64,000 nt of DNA from Pseudomonadota bacterium (GTDB taxonomy: Bacteria > Pseudomonadota > Gammaproteobacteria > Ga0077536), in contig JABISZ010000052.1 of NCBI GenBank assembly GCA_018668255.1, positions 1-64,000 on the forward strand, read 5' to 3'. The notes beneath the pieces were generated by a model. That model searched no databases and was not told the origin of the DNA. It was given only the letters and a program-made list of their open reading frames with translations. Made by a program: the position numbers and the translations under genes. Below are positions 17,052 to 26,324 of this stretch, in pieces (the stretch's first letter is position 1; each line of letters begins with the position of its first letter).

Positions 17052-19421
17052 ATGCAAGTAACTGAAAAATGGCTGCGTGAGTGGATAGATGTCCCACTAA
17101 GTATAAGCGAGATAGCAGAAGCGCTGACTCTAGCTGGTTTGGAGATAGAGTCTGTGGTTCCTGCAGGCCCGTGTGTAGAAGGTTTACTGGTTGCGGAAAT
17201 CGTGGGGGTGGAGCCCCATGGTGACTCAGACCATTTATCAATCTGTTCTGTGTTCGATGGAATAGATACCCATCAAATCGTGTGCGGAGCCTCTAATGTT
17301 GTCAAGGGCTTAAAAACTGCTTTTGCGAGAATTGGATGCGTATTGCCGGGGAACAAAGAGATCGGCGCCACCACAATTCGAGGCGTTGAATCATTTGGAA
17401 TGTTGTGCTCGTGGTCTGAAATAGGCTTGGGTCAGGAGAGCGCTGGTATCATTGCCTTCTCTGAAAAAGCGGAAGTCGGGACTGAGGTGTCGAGTCACCT
17501 TGATCTCGATGATATGATCTTGGATATAGATATAACACCTAATCGAGGAGACTGCCTCTCTGTATTGGGTGTGGCAAGAGATCTAAGTGCAATTACGAAC
17601 ACTCCTTTGAAATCGTGGACTGTAGATCCGGTCCCTGCTGAGATAGAGGCTACTTTCCCAATCACTATTACGGAAGCCCAGGCTTGCGAAAACTATGTTG
17701 GAAGAGTTGTTTGCAATGTTGATCTCTCTCGTGCAACGCCGGATTGGATGCAAGAGAAACTTCGGCGTTGCGGAGTGCGCTGTATCAACCCCATTGTTGA
17801 CGTAGTCAACTATGTGATGATTGAGCTTGGACAACCTATGCATGCTTTTGATCGCGATCTACTTACAACAGGGATTAATGTGCGAGGCTCAGTTGAAGGA
17901 GAGCAAATTGTTACACTTGATGCGGAGGAAGTGGAGCTTGAATCTGGTTCTCTTGTCATTGCTGATGGGACTGGACCCGTCGCCTTAGCCGGTATCATGG
18001 GTGGACTTGATACAGCAGTGACTGCCACTACTACAAATATTTTCCTAGAAAGTGCGTGGTTTGAGCCTATAGCTTTGGCGGTTACTGCACGACACTATCG
18101 TTTATCGACAGATGCTTCACGGCGTTATGAAAGAGGGGTTGACCCGCTGGAGCAGGCAAGAGCTATTGAACGAGCGACGAGACTGATATTAGATATATGT
18201 GGAGGGAGCCCAGGTCCGACCAAATCTCTCGTATCGGGGGAATCAAATCGCGTCCTTCGACGCATTGAGTTTCCTCCGCTGTCAGTGAATAGACTTTTAG
18301 GTACTTCATTAGACAACGATATTATATGCCGTACTTTAGAAAGTTTGGGGATGGTTGTTGAAAAAACTGACAGCCGCTGGATGGTAACCCCACCGTCTTA
18401 TCGTAGCGATATTACCTTAGGCGCCGACTTAGTAGAAGAGGTAGCGCGGATTGTAGGCTATAACAATATTCCAATTACGCTGCCCACAGGGCAAGCCGCA
18501 CCCCAAGCTCTTTCAGTGTCAACTATAGTAGAAAGACAAGTACGACAAGTGTTGGTAGGTCGAGGCTTCGGTGAAGTAATTACGTACAGTTTTATCTCTA
18601 ATGAGCGCGCGTCGCAGTTTAGCCCTGCAGCTGAAAAACTAGTTTTGGCGAATCCAATCTCAGCTGAAATGGATACGATGAGGCCATCTTTACTTCCAGG
18701 GCTTCTTGAAACCGCTATTTATAATTTGAATCGCCAGATCAGCGATGTTCAAATTTTTGAAATAGGACTGGTATTTGACGTTAAATCTGGTGAAGTAACG
18801 CAACGTCGAATGTTGGGTGGATTGAGTTCGGGCACTTTTTCCGAAGGTTGGTCGGATACATCGCGAGAATTTGATTACTACGATCTAAAAAAAGACATTG
18901 AAGTATTACTTGATACTTTAGGGGAAGACGATCCACTGTTCGTGGCAGTAGAATTACATGGTCTTCACAAATATCAGACTGCGACTATTTCTAGTGGAGT
19001 GAGGAAGCTAGGCTTAGTTGGAGCATTGGATCCGACACTTTTGAAAGGGGCAGGTATCAGCAAACCAACGTTTTATTTCGAACTATACTTAGATGAGTTT
19101 CAGAAAGAAGCACAGCGGCTATACAAACCTGTTTCTAAATACCCCGCGGTGAAGCGCGATTTGAACGTTGTTATCAGAGAAGAAATTGACTCCTTGCAAT
19201 TACTAGATGTCGTGCGTTCCAGCGCCGGAGATCAGCTGATAGAGTTAGAGTTACTTGACGTATATCGCGGCCAAGGTATTGATTCAAGAAAAAAAAGTGT
19301 GACTTTAAGCTTGATTTTTCAGAGTAATTCACGCACCCTAACCTATCAAGAAATTGATGATGCGTGTGACAGGGTGGTCACTAGCATTAAAACTGATTTG
19401 GATGGTGCACTTCGAGAGTAG
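17052..19421 (+). CDS. pheT: PheRS beta subunit, phenylalanyl-tRNA synthetase
   Basis: 789 residues (E. coli 795). Domains in order: N-terminal B1 with the EMAPII-like tRNA-binding fold (about 40-150), B3/B4 editing module that hydrolyses Tyr-tRNA-Phe (about 210-400), B5 (about 400-475), a catalytic-like domain B6/B7 without active-site motifs, and the C-terminal ferredoxin-like anticodon-binding domain beginning near [17 protein letters not shown] (about 695-789). Follows pheS and ends four bases before ihfA. Confidence 0.98.
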   Translation: MQVTEKWLREWIDVPLSISEIAEALTLAGLEIESVVPAGPCVEGLLVAEIVGVEPHGDSDHLSICSVFDGIDTHQIVCGASNVVKGLKTAFARIGCVLPGNKEIGATTIRGVESFGMLCSWSEIGLGQESAGIIAFSEKAEVGTEVSSHLDLDDMILDIDITPNRGDCLSVLGVARDLSAITNTPLKSWTVDPVPAEIEATFPITITEAQACENYVGRVVCNVDLSRATPDWMQEKLRRCGVRCINPIVDVVNYVMIELGQPMHAFDRDLLTTGINVRGSVEGEQIVTLDAEEVELESGSLVIADGTGPVALAGIMGGLDTAVTATTTNIFLESAWFEPIALAVTARHYRLSTDASRRYERGVDPLEQARAIERATRLILDICGGSPGPTKSLVSGESNRVLRRIEFPPLSVNRLLGTSLDNDIICRTLESLGMVVEKTDSRWMVTPPSYRSDITLGADLVEEVARIVGYNNIPITLPTGQAAPQALSVSTIVERQVRQVLVGRGFGEVITYSFISNERASQFSPAAEKLVLANPISAEMDTMRPSLLPGLLETAIYNLNRQISDVQIFEIGLVFDVKSGEVTQRRMLGGLSSGTFSEGWSDTSREFDYYDLKKDIEVLLDTLGEDDPLFVAVELHGLHKYQTATISSGVRKLGLVGALDPTLLKGAGISKPTFYFELYLDEFQKEAQRLYKPVSKYPAVKRDLNVVIREEIDSLQLLDVVRSSAGDQLIELELLDVYRGQGIDSRKKSVTLSLIFQSNSRTLTYQEIDDACDRVVTSIKTDLDGALRE

Positions 19422-19425
19422 AACT

Positions 19426-19725
19426 ATGACTTTAACGAAAGCAGAAATGGCAGAGAAGTTGTTCGACGATCTTGGGTTGAATAAGCGAGAAGCAAAAGAG
19501 CTAGTGGAAGCTTTTTTCGAGGAAGCAAGAAAAACTTTAGTGAGTGGACACCAAGTAAAGTTATCTGGCTTCGGAAATTTTGATATCAGAGACAAGGCAA
19601 AACGACCAGGGAGAAACCCTAAAACAGGGGAAGAAATTCCTATTTCAGCGCGGCGAGTAGTGACTTTTCGTCCGGGACAAAAACTAAAAACTAGGGTAGC
19701 GTCATATGCTGGAACCATCGAATAA
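19426..19725 (+). CDS. ihfA: IHF alpha subunit
   Basis: 99 residues from ATG 19426, the family length; a longer frame starting inside pheT is not used because [13 protein letters not shown] is the conserved N-terminus. IHF-alpha pairs with IHF-beta to bend DNA by about 160 degrees. The beta-arm motif with [15 protein letters not shown] (about 64-78) carries the intercalating Pro in RNPKTG. Its place after pheT is conserved in Gammaproteobacteria, where IHF can also regulate the operon. The end overlaps the next gene by 20 bases. Confidence 0.97.
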   Translation: MTLTKAEMAEKLFDDLGLNKREAKELVEAFFEEARKTLVSGHQVKLSGFGNFDIRDKAKRPGRNPKTGEEIPISARRVVTFRPGQKLKTRVASYAGTIE

Positions 19726-20062
19726 CAACGAATTACCTACTATTCCTGGCAAACGGTACTTCACTATCGGTGAGGTAAGTGAGCTGTGCGCGGTAAAACC
19801 TCATGTCCTCCGCTATTGGGAGCAAGAGTTCCCTCAGTTGAAACCAGTTAAACGGAGAGGAAATCGACGCTATTACCAGAGGCAGGAAGTAATACTGATA
19901 AGACAAATAAGAAGCTTGCTTTATGAAGACGGATTTACGATAGGTGGTGCAAGACAAAAACTATCTGGGGAAGAAATAAAAGCAGATTCTAGTGTTAGCC
20001 AACAAATCGTCAAACAACTAAGGCTCGAGCTTGAGGAAGTATTAACGTTATTGAAAGGCTGA
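19706..20062 (+). CDS. MerR-family regulator downstream of ihfA
   Basis: 118 residues. The N-terminal winged-helix is typical of Mer[29 protein letters not shown] (about 18-45) followed by [13 protein letters not shown] (wing). A short C-terminal coiled-coil (about 95-116) should mediate dimerisation; there is no cysteine-bearing metal loop, so it is not a metal sensor. The same short MerR protein follows ihfA in Pseudomonas and relatives, upstream of tRNA-Pro. Its target is not established to my knowledge. ATG at 19706 lies within ihfA, indicating translational coupling. Confidence 0.92.
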   Translation: MLEPSNNNELPTIPGKRYFTIGEVSELCAVKPHVLRYWEQEFPQLKPVKRRGNRRYYQRQEVILIRQIRSLLYEDGFTIGGARQKLSGEEIKADSSVSQQIVKQLRLELEEVLTLLKG

Positions 20063-20127
20063 CGTTAACTATCTTTATTCTTGTTAAAAGTTTTTTTCCT
20101 AAGTCCACGTTTAAGTCTGAGAAATAT

Positions 20128-20204
20128 CGGGGCGTAGCGCAGCCTGGTAGCGCACCGGCATGGGGTGCCGGGGGTCGGAAGTTCGAATCTTCTCGCCCCG
20201 ACCA
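20128..20204 (+). tRNA. tRNA-Pro (GGG)
   Basis: 77 bases. Acceptor CGGGGCG pairs with CGCCCCG, discriminator A and encoded CCA. The anticodon stem CCGGC/GCCGG encloses loop ATGGGGT with anticodon GGG. It occupies the usual tRNA-Pro position after the ihfA-merR pair. A short T-run follows the gene. Confidence 0.97.
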
Positions 20205-20301
20205 TTTTTCAGCAATAATTATTTCTTATGCTCAATGTGGGGTTTTTTCTCGTTAGAGCATATATTAGGTTTGATTTTTGTGTTTCTTACAGGCGTTCAA
20301 T

Positions 20302-22134
20302 ATGTGTGGAATTGTCGGGGCGATAGCTCAGCGTGATGTGGCGCCAATATTATTGGAAGGCTTAAAACGCCTTGAATATAGAGGCTATGATTCAGCCGGT
20401 ATTGCAGTTATAAATAACAAAGGTGTTCTAAAAAGAAATCGTTCTGTGGGAAATGTTGCAAAACTAGAACTTTCTATGGGAACTGATTCTTTTTCTGGCG
20501 GCGTCGGTATCGCGCACACACGCTGGGCTACACATGGAAAGCCGACTGTGAATAATGCCCACCCCCATGCATATGAAGATAGTGTGGCAATAGTCCATAA
20601 CGGAATTATTGAAAATCACGAACTTCTTAGAGAAACGCAGAAAAGTAATGGCTATAGCTTTAGCTCTGATACCGACACAGAAGTGATCGTCAATCAGATC
20701 CATCAGTCCTTGAGTGAAAACAACACTTTACTAAACTCGGTGACATCGACTTTATCCATGCTTAAAGGAGCTTATGCCTTAGCTGTTATGGGTCGAGACG
20801 AGCCGGATAGACTAATTGTTGCACGACGAGGCAGCCCTATTGTCATCGGATTGGGCGTTAGAGAGAATTTTGTTGCCTCTGATGTACATGCGCTATTAGC
20901 GGTTACTCAGAGGTTTATATTTTTAGAAGATGGCGATGTTGCCGAAGTTACACGAGATGATATTGTCGTGTACGACGAAACTGGTTCTAAAGTAGAACGT
21001 TCTGAGAAAATAGTGCCGATATCTGCTGATGCTTCTGGTAAGGCTGGCTATAAGCATTTCATGCAGAAAGAGATCTTTGAGCAGGCGACCGCTGTTTCCG
21101 AAACTCTAGAAGGTAGAATTGTAGATGGTAATATTGCTGAAGGGGGCTTCGAGCCAGGAGTCCTAGCTGCCATAAGCACAGCTAGATCTATTAGCATAGT
21201 AGCTTGTGGTACTAGTTATCACGCTGGTTTGTTAGCTAAATTTTGGTTTGAGGAATATGCCGGAGTAAGGTGTTCAGTAGAAGTTGCGAGCGAGTTTCGT
21301 TATAGGCAGCCTGTAGTCTCTGAGCAAGAGCTGTTTATAGCCATTTCTCAATCTGGAGAAACTGCTGACACTCTTGCAGCTATTCGATATGCAAAGGACC
21401 TCGGCTATCATTCAACTTTAGCAATTTGTAATGTAGTGGAAAGCTCTTTAGTTAGGGAAGCTTCGCACTCAATAGTGACTAGGGCAGGTCCAGAGATAGG
21501 GGTAGCTTCAACAAAAGCATTTACTACTCAGTTAGCCGTGCTGATGATCATTGCCGCTATCCTGACCGAAAATAAGCCTAAGGGGAAAGCTTCAGTCGCA
21601 GAATTAGTCTCTCAGCTAGCACATCTGCCCGCCATGATAAATGAAGTGCTAGAACTTGAGGAAAGCATCTACGCATGCGCGTCTGAACTGGCTGATGCGA
21701 CCCATGCCCTTTATATAGGTCGAGGAGTAATGTATCCCATAGCGATGGAAGGTGCATTAAAGCTTAAAGAAATTTCATACATCCACGCGGAAGCGTATCC
21801 TGCGGGCGAGTTGAAACACGGCCCCCTTGCCCTTGTGGATGAGAAAATGCCGGTCATAGCCCTTGCACCAAGTGGTCAGTTAGTTGAGAAGCTGAAATCT
21901 AATCTCGAGGAGATTAGTGCGAGAGGGGGGATGATTTTCAGCCTAACTGATAATTTGGCGGGGCTTAGGGCACAACATCGACCGCATGAGATCGTCTTTA
22001 ATTCGGGCGCGGGTTTCTTGACTCCTATTGTCTATAACGTCGCTCTACAATTGCTTGCCTATCACGTTGCGGTTTTGAAAGGCTCTGACGTAGATCAGCC
22101 ACGTAATTTAGCTAAGTCAGTGACTGTGGAGTAG
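20302..22134 (+). CDS. glmS: GlmS, glutamine-fructose-6-phosphate aminotransferase (isomerizing)
   Basis: 610 residues from ATG 20302. The start is fixed by chemistry: the catalytic Cys must follow Met1 (Met-Cys-Gly-Ile-Val-Gly), so the longer TTG frame is rejected. The glutaminase domain (about 2-240) contains YRGYDSAG and HTRWATHG; two SIS sugar isomerase domains follow (about 285-610), with the C-terminal DVDQPRNLAKSVTVE conserved. The enzyme makes glucosamine-6-phosphate, the entry step to peptidoglycan and LPS. No glmS ribozyme is expected or seen upstream; the 97-base gap after tRNA-Pro is too short and AT-rich. Confidence 0.98.
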   Translation: MCGIVGAIAQRDVAPILLEGLKRLEYRGYDSAGIAVINNKGVLKRNRSVGNVAKLELSMGTDSFSGGVGIAHTRWATHGKPTVNNAHPHAYEDSVAIVHNGIIENHELLRETQKSNGYSFSSDTDTEVIVNQIHQSLSENNTLLNSVTSTLSMLKGAYALAVMGRDEPDRLIVARRGSPIVIGLGVRENFVASDVHALLAVTQRFIFLEDGDVAEVTRDDIVVYDETGSKVERSEKIVPISADASGKAGYKHFMQKEIFEQATAVSETLEGRIVDGNIAEGGFEPGVLAAISTARSISIVACGTSYHAGLLAKFWFEEYAGVRCSVEVASEFRYRQPVVSEQELFIAISQSGETADTLAAIRYAKDLGYHSTLAICNVVESSLVREASHSIVTRAGPEIGVASTKAFTTQLAVLMIIAAILTENKPKGKASVAELVSQLAHLPAMINEVLELEESIYACASELADATHALYIGRGVMYPIAMEGALKLKEISYIHAEAYPAGELKHGPLALVDEKMPVIALAPSGQLVEKLKSNLEEISARGGMIFSLTDNLAGLRAQHRPHEIVFNSGAGFLTPIVYNVALQLLAYHVAVLKGSDVDQPRNLAKSVTVE

Positions 22135-22540
22135 TTCTCAAAGGACGCATTATTGAAGTCCAATATTATCTTTCCGTTGATATTACAGTAAGAATATCAA
22201 ATCTACTTCCAACTCCTCTAACCCAATACCAAGACCTCTTGTAGGTGAAATCCTCGTCCTAACTCAGTTGATGAAGAAGTCCTACAAACTGTCTGTAATC
22301 GGTAAGTTTAACTTTTGGCCTATCTACCAGTTAAGTAAAGAACATTTGCTGAGGTTTCGATCCTTTGGAGAAAAGGTGACGTAAACAATGGGCATGGTGG
22401 GATAAGCGGAGTGTATCCCTGATACACAGCGCTATTGACCTTTCTGGGAGTGAAAATATGTTAAAATTCATCCGTGTGATGATCAATCTCGTAATCTCGC
22501 ACTGACGTTCACCTCAGAGTAGTTCGAAACGGAGGGAAGA
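22135..22540. other. Intergenic region with two perfect inverted repeats upstream of the MORN-TonB gene
   Basis: About 405 bases with no gene. Two perfect inverted repeats are visible: TTGATATT at 22177-22184 against AATATCAA at 22193-22200 (8-base spacer), and GTGTATC CCT GATACAC at 22411-22427. The first could be a glmS-end hairpin but has no T-run. The second, about 114 bases before the next start, is a good shape for a repressor or activator site. A TTGACC at 22435-22440 could be a -35 box, though no good -10 follows at the right distance. No Fur-like box or recognised riboswitch seen. Confidence 0.45.
22411..22427. repeat. 7-bp perfect palindrome with 3-base centre
   Basis: GTGTATC and GATACAC arms flank CCT; the outer bases GCG/CGC can extend the stem after a two-base gap. 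It is the closest dyad to the MORN-TonB gene and sits just before a TTGACC -35-like box. Confidence 0.55.
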
Positions 22541-25500
22541 TTGGTAACTCTAGATAAGCGCTTAACAGACCTTCGGTCTCTTGTTCGAGAAACAGCAGTG
22601 AAAAAAGCCACCCTTACATTCTGTATGACGATGATTTTTTTTCTCGGAAATTCTAGTTTAGTCCGCTCTGAAGGCATCTGGCTGGCAATCAAAGAGAACC
22701 CAAAATGCTTTGTATGGAATCAGCCTGCTGAGCACACAAATGAGCCTTCTCAAACTGCATCTTGGAATGGTACCTGTCTAAATAGGAAAGTCCATGGAAA
22801 AGGTACATTTATTTGGAGATTTGAAAAAAATGTTCTCAGAGAAGAGCAAATATTTGTCGGAGAATTTAAAGAGGGAAGAAAAACCGGACTGGGTACTCTT
22901 ACTTGGGCGAGTGGCGACAAATATGTCGGTGAATTTAAGGAAGGGAAAAGAACAGGACAGGGCTCATATAGCTGGGCGATAGGCGATAAATATGTAGGTG
23001 GGTATCAAGATGATAAAAAGCATGGACAAGGTTCTTTTGCTTGGGCGAATGGTGACAAGTATGTAGGAGGGTGGGAAGACGACAAAAAGGAAGGACAGGG
23101 AGTTCTTAGTTGGGCAGATGGCGATAAATATTCCGGTAGTTGGGAAGACGACAAAAGAGATGGAACAGGTACATATAAGTGGGCGAATGGTGATATGTAT
23201 GTGGGCGGCTGGAAAGACGATAAAAGGCATGGGAAAGGTATCGGAACCTGGGCGAATGGTAACAGATACGTCGGTGAATTTAAGAAAGGAAGAGAGGCCG
23301 GACCGGGTACTCTTACTTGGGCCAATGGAGATAAATACGTCGGTGAATTTAAGGATGGGAAAAGAACAGGACAGGGCTCGTATAGCAGGGCGATAGGGGA
23401 CAAATATGTGGATGGTTCTCAAGACGACATTGTAATCTTGGCGCAAATGCCGATAAATGCAAAGAGATCTTCAGCCCTAGTAACACATGTCGTCACTGCT
23501 TCTGAAATAGAGAATGCTAAAGCTACGGACTTGACTGAATATTTGAGTCTATATACCCCTTCAGTGTCTATTAACTCCGCTCAAAACAACCCTCTGCAGC
23601 CTGATTTACAATATCGAGGGTTTAGCGCATCACCACTTTTGGGGCTTTCGCAGGGATTGGTTGTTTACCAGAATGGAGCGAGAGTGAACGAACCCCTGGG
23701 CGACTCTGTGAACTGGGACTTGGTTCCGGATAGCGCTATTGAGCGGGCCAGCCTATTGGCAGGAGGTAATCCTTTGTTCGGCTTAAACGCGCTCGGAGGA
23801 GCATTATCCCTGACATTGAAAAATGGTTTCACTTACGAGGAACGAGAAGCCGAAATTAGAGGTGGTTCATGGGGACGTTTTAGTAATACTTTGCAAATAG
23901 GTGGAAATGATGGCCGTTGGGGGTATTACGGGAATATATCTTTTTTTCAGGAAGATGGCTGGCGCGAACTATCCGACTCCGAAGCAGTAAACCTCTATGT
24001 GAGTGGAAGCTATCGAGGTGCCGAGTCGGAGGTTGATCTTGGTTTATATTATGCTGATACAAAGCTGATTGGTAACGGCGCATCGCCAAGAGGATTGCTC
24101 AATCTTTCTCGAAAAGCAATTTTTACTGCGCCTGATATTACCGAGAATAATATGAAGATGGTGACGGTAGAGTCTAAAAAAAATTTCGGAGATAACTTCA
24201 CCTCCTCTAGCAATATATTTTATCGAGACGTTTCTTCATTGAGTTTCAATGGAGATAGTTCTGATTTAAGTTTATGTGATCTAGCTGCGGGTCCAAAACT
24301 AATCGATGGATTCGATGAAAATAAGTTGGAAAGTTTAGGCTTAGATGAGGACGACGTTTGCGAAAATAATAGCTTGGATGTTTCTACAGTCAATCAACTG
24401 GAAGATATTCTAAATCTGAAATCATCTAGTAAAAAACTTCAGTTTGATTTAGAGGATGTGACAAATAAGATTTATGCGGGCACTAGTCTTAGTGACGAAG
24501 CAATCAACAATACCTCTTCAAGAGACCAAAAAAGTTACGGAGCAGATATTCAAGGTTTGTATAGAGAGCCGTTCTACAGTTTCGAGAATAGTTTGTTTGT
24601 TGGTGTCGGGTATCAACGAGGTACATCGAAGTTTGATTCCCAAACAGAGTTAGCTACCCTTGATCCAACAACTAGAAGCACTTGGGGACTCGGTCTTGGT
24701 ACTTTTTTGTCGGAGGAAAAGACTAGAGTCTCTACGTCTACCTCTACGTGGAGTGCTTACTTCTTGAATACGCTAAATGTGAAAGAGGAACTCGCAATAA
24801 GTCTTGGTGGTCGATACAACCGAACCAGAGTATCTTTGAAGGATCGTACAGGAGTCCATCCAGAGATTGAGGGGCGTCATTTGTTCAGACGGTTTAACCC
24901 TACAATTTCTGCTGTGCTGAATGTAACTAAGCACAACGATTTGTATATCACTTATGGTGAATCGTCGCGGGCTCCTACTCCAATTGAGTTAGCCTGCAAT
25001 GATCAGGTTTTCACTATAGCCCGCGCAGCGGCGGAAGCGAGAGGGGAGGACCCTGATGATATTGATCTAGAATGTCGTCTACCAAATGCCTTCCTTGCCG
25101 ATCCACCATTAGAACAAGTTGTCGCAGAGTCAATTGAATTCGGTACGCGCGGCTCGCTTGATTTCGTAGACTATCAGTTGAGTTTTTTCCGCACGAACAA
25201 TAAAAATGACATTATTTTTCAAACGACTGGTAGAGGAAAAGGTTTGTTCAGTAATGTTGATAATACGAGGCGAGAAGGTATCGAAACCTCTCTCAAAGGA
25301 AATATCCGAAAATTTTCTTGGGTAGTTTCTTATAGTTTCATAAAAGCGACATTTGAAGATGATTTTAGAGTTTTAAGTCCAAATCATCCACTTGCAAATG
25401 CGGATGGAGATATTTTTGTGCAAAAGGGAGATTCAATTCCAGGTATTCCCGAGCATCAGTTTAAATTCACGTCAGACATTGACGTCACCGACAAACTAAA

Positions 25501-25795
25501 TGCTGGAATCGAGTTTTCTCTGTTCTCTGACCAATTTCTGCGGGGCGATGAGTCTAATGATTTACCAACTATTGGAGGCTATGCTGTTACGAATATTAAA
25601 GTGAATTATTCTTTTTCCCGAAAATTAGATTTTTTTGTGCGCGTAGCGAATATTTTTGATAGAGATTATGAGAATTTCGGCCTAATAGGGGAGTCGCCGG
25701 AAGAAGTGCTCCCTGATTTAGAAGACAATAGCCCACGTTTTTTAGGCTCAGGCTCTCCCAGAGCCGCCTGGGTAGGCATTAGTTTATTGTTTTAG
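22541..25795 (+). CDS. MORN-repeat array fused to a TonB-dependent outer-membrane receptor
   Basis: 1084 residues in one uninterrupted frame, starting with TTG at 22541 (GGAGG five bases upstream). A signal-like hydrophobic segment (about 22-45) is followed by roughly nine MORN repeats of 23 residues (about 75-294; pattern GDKYVGEFK-x5-GxG). At residue 295 the sequence changes to DDIVILAQ, a TonB-box-like start, then a plug domain (LTEYLSLYTPSVSI, LQYRGF, NPLFGLNALGGALSL) and a 22-strand-type barrel with SSRAPTPIELAC, ending in a terminal Phe. Receptors of this kind import siderophores, cobalamin or glycans with energy from TonB-ExbBD. A periplasmic MORN array ahead of the plug is unlike the known N-terminal signalling or carboxypeptidase-like extensions. 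The array carries a recent internal duplication. Substrate unknown. Confidence 0.9.
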   Translation: MVTLDKRLTDLRSLVRETAVKKATLTFCMTMIFFLGNSSLVRSEGIWLAIKENPKCFVWNQPAEHTNEPSQTASWNGTCLNRKVHGKGTFIWRFEKNVLREEQIFVGEFKEGRKTGLGTLTWASGDKYVGEFKEGKRTGQGSYSWAIGDKYVGGYQDDKKHGQGSFAWANGDKYVGGWEDDKKEGQGVLSWADGDKYSGSWEDDKRDGTGTYKWANGDMYVGGWKDDKRHGKGIGTWANGNRYVGEFKKGREAGPGTLTWANGDKYVGEFKDGKRTGQGSYSRAIGDKYVDGSQDDIVILAQMPINAKRSSALVTHVVTASEIENAKATDLTEYLSLYTPSVSINSAQNNPLQPDLQYRGFSASPLLGLSQGLVVYQNGARVNEPLGDSVNWDLVPDSAIERASLLAGGNPLFGLNALGGALSLTLKNGFTYEEREAEIRGGSWGRFSNTLQIGGNDGRWGYYGNISFFQEDGWRELSDSEAVNLYVSGSYRGAESEVDLGLYYADTKLIGNGASPRGLLNLSRKAIFTAPDITENNMKMVTVESKKNFGDNFTSSSNIFYRDVSSLSFNGDSSDLSLCDLAAGPKLIDGFDENKLESLGLDEDDVCENNSLDVSTVNQLEDILNLKSSSKKLQFDLEDVTNKIYAGTSLSDEAINNTSSRDQKSYGADIQGLYREPFYSFENSLFVGVGYQRGTSKFDSQTELATLDPTTRSTWGLGLGTFLSEEKTRVSTSTSTWSAYFLNTLNVKEELAISLGGRYNRTRVSLKDRTGVHPEIEGRHLFRRFNPTISAVLNVTKHNDLYITYGESSRAPTPIELACNDQVFTIARAAAEARGEDPDDIDLECRLPNAFLADPPLEQVVAESIEFGTRGSLDFVDYQLSFFRTNNKNDIIFQTTGRGKGLFSNVDNTRREGIETSLKGNIRKFSWVVSYSFIKATFEDDFRVLSPNHPLANADGDIFVQKGDSIPGIPEHQFKFTSDIDVTDKLNAGIEFSLFSDQFLRGDESNDLPTIGGYAVTNIKVNYSFSRKLDFFVRVANIFDRDYENFGLIGESPEEVLPDLEDNSPRFLGSGSPRAAWVGISLLF
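22856..22995 (+). repeat. Copy A of a 140-bp direct repeat inside the MORN array
   Basis: Matches 23270-23409 with about 18 differences (about 87% identity by my count). The spacing is exactly 414 bases, i.e. 138 codons or six 23-residue MORN units, so the copies are in register with the protein repeats. Confidence 0.85.
23270..23409 (+). repeat. Copy B of the 140-bp direct repeat inside the MORN array
   Basis: Partner of 22856-22995, displaced by 414 bases. Copy B ends 13 bases before the change from MORN repeats to the TonB-box-like segment. Confidence 0.85.
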
Positions 25796-25834
25796 CTTTT
25801 TAATTAGTCGTCTTGTATGACATCTTTATAGAAC

Positions 25835-26221
25835 ATGGATTCAATTATGGCATCAGAAAAGTTAGTGAAGGTATTGATAATATTCAGTCTAGGCGCTGTC
25901 GGTGGGATTTTTTCTGTTATGCCGGAGGACCCAGCGCTTATCGATGCGCCATTCAGCTATTTTGATATTGCTTTACCTATCTATACGATTTCATGGCTGG
26001 TAAGTCTCTTCTTATTGTTCAAATTTCATCCGTCTGGACGGTCATTTTTTACTGTTATATTGGCCTTAGGTGTGCCAATCACTCTAGGGATTCCTGAGTC
26101 TAAGCTCGCCACTAGTAACATGTACGATATGTTGTTTTGGTTAAGTGGAATGATTGACGGAGCATTATTGGCAATTCTATACTTGACCGACATCAAGGAA
26201 CGATTCAACAAATTCATCTAG
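25835..26221 (+). CDS. Four-helix membrane protein, unknown function
   Basis: 128 residues with four hydrophobic segments (about 11-28, 41-62, 68-84 and 98-117) and short loops; the C-terminus is charged (DIKERFNKFI). I do not recognise a family. It follows the MORN-TonB gene by about 40 bases on the same strand and may be co-transcribed, but no functional link can be read. Start ATG at 25835; an in-frame ATG at 25847 is equally possible. Confidence 0.7.
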   Translation: MDSIMASEKLVKVLIIFSLGAVGGIFSVMPEDPALIDAPFSYFDIALPIYTISWLVSLFLLFKFHPSGRSFFTVILALGVPITLGIPESKLATSNMYDMLFWLSGMIDGALLAILYLTDIKERFNKFI

Positions 26222-26324
26222 ATCAAGATATGAGAATCAAAATGATTTAAAGTTAATAATCATACTGCGATTGAAATCTTCTGAGTAAGAAGATCGTCTA
26301 GTAATCTAAGGGGAGAGAGATCAC

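Noticed and set aside
20205-20301. glmS ribozyme or riboswitch upstream of glmS
   Set aside because: The gap is 97 bases, AT-rich and lacks the ribozyme core; glmS ribozymes are mainly in Firmicutes.
22964-23446. Long minus-strand ORFs (160 and 132 codons) across the MORN array
   Set aside because: Antisense of a low-complexity repeat array; periodic open frames follow from the repeat composition.
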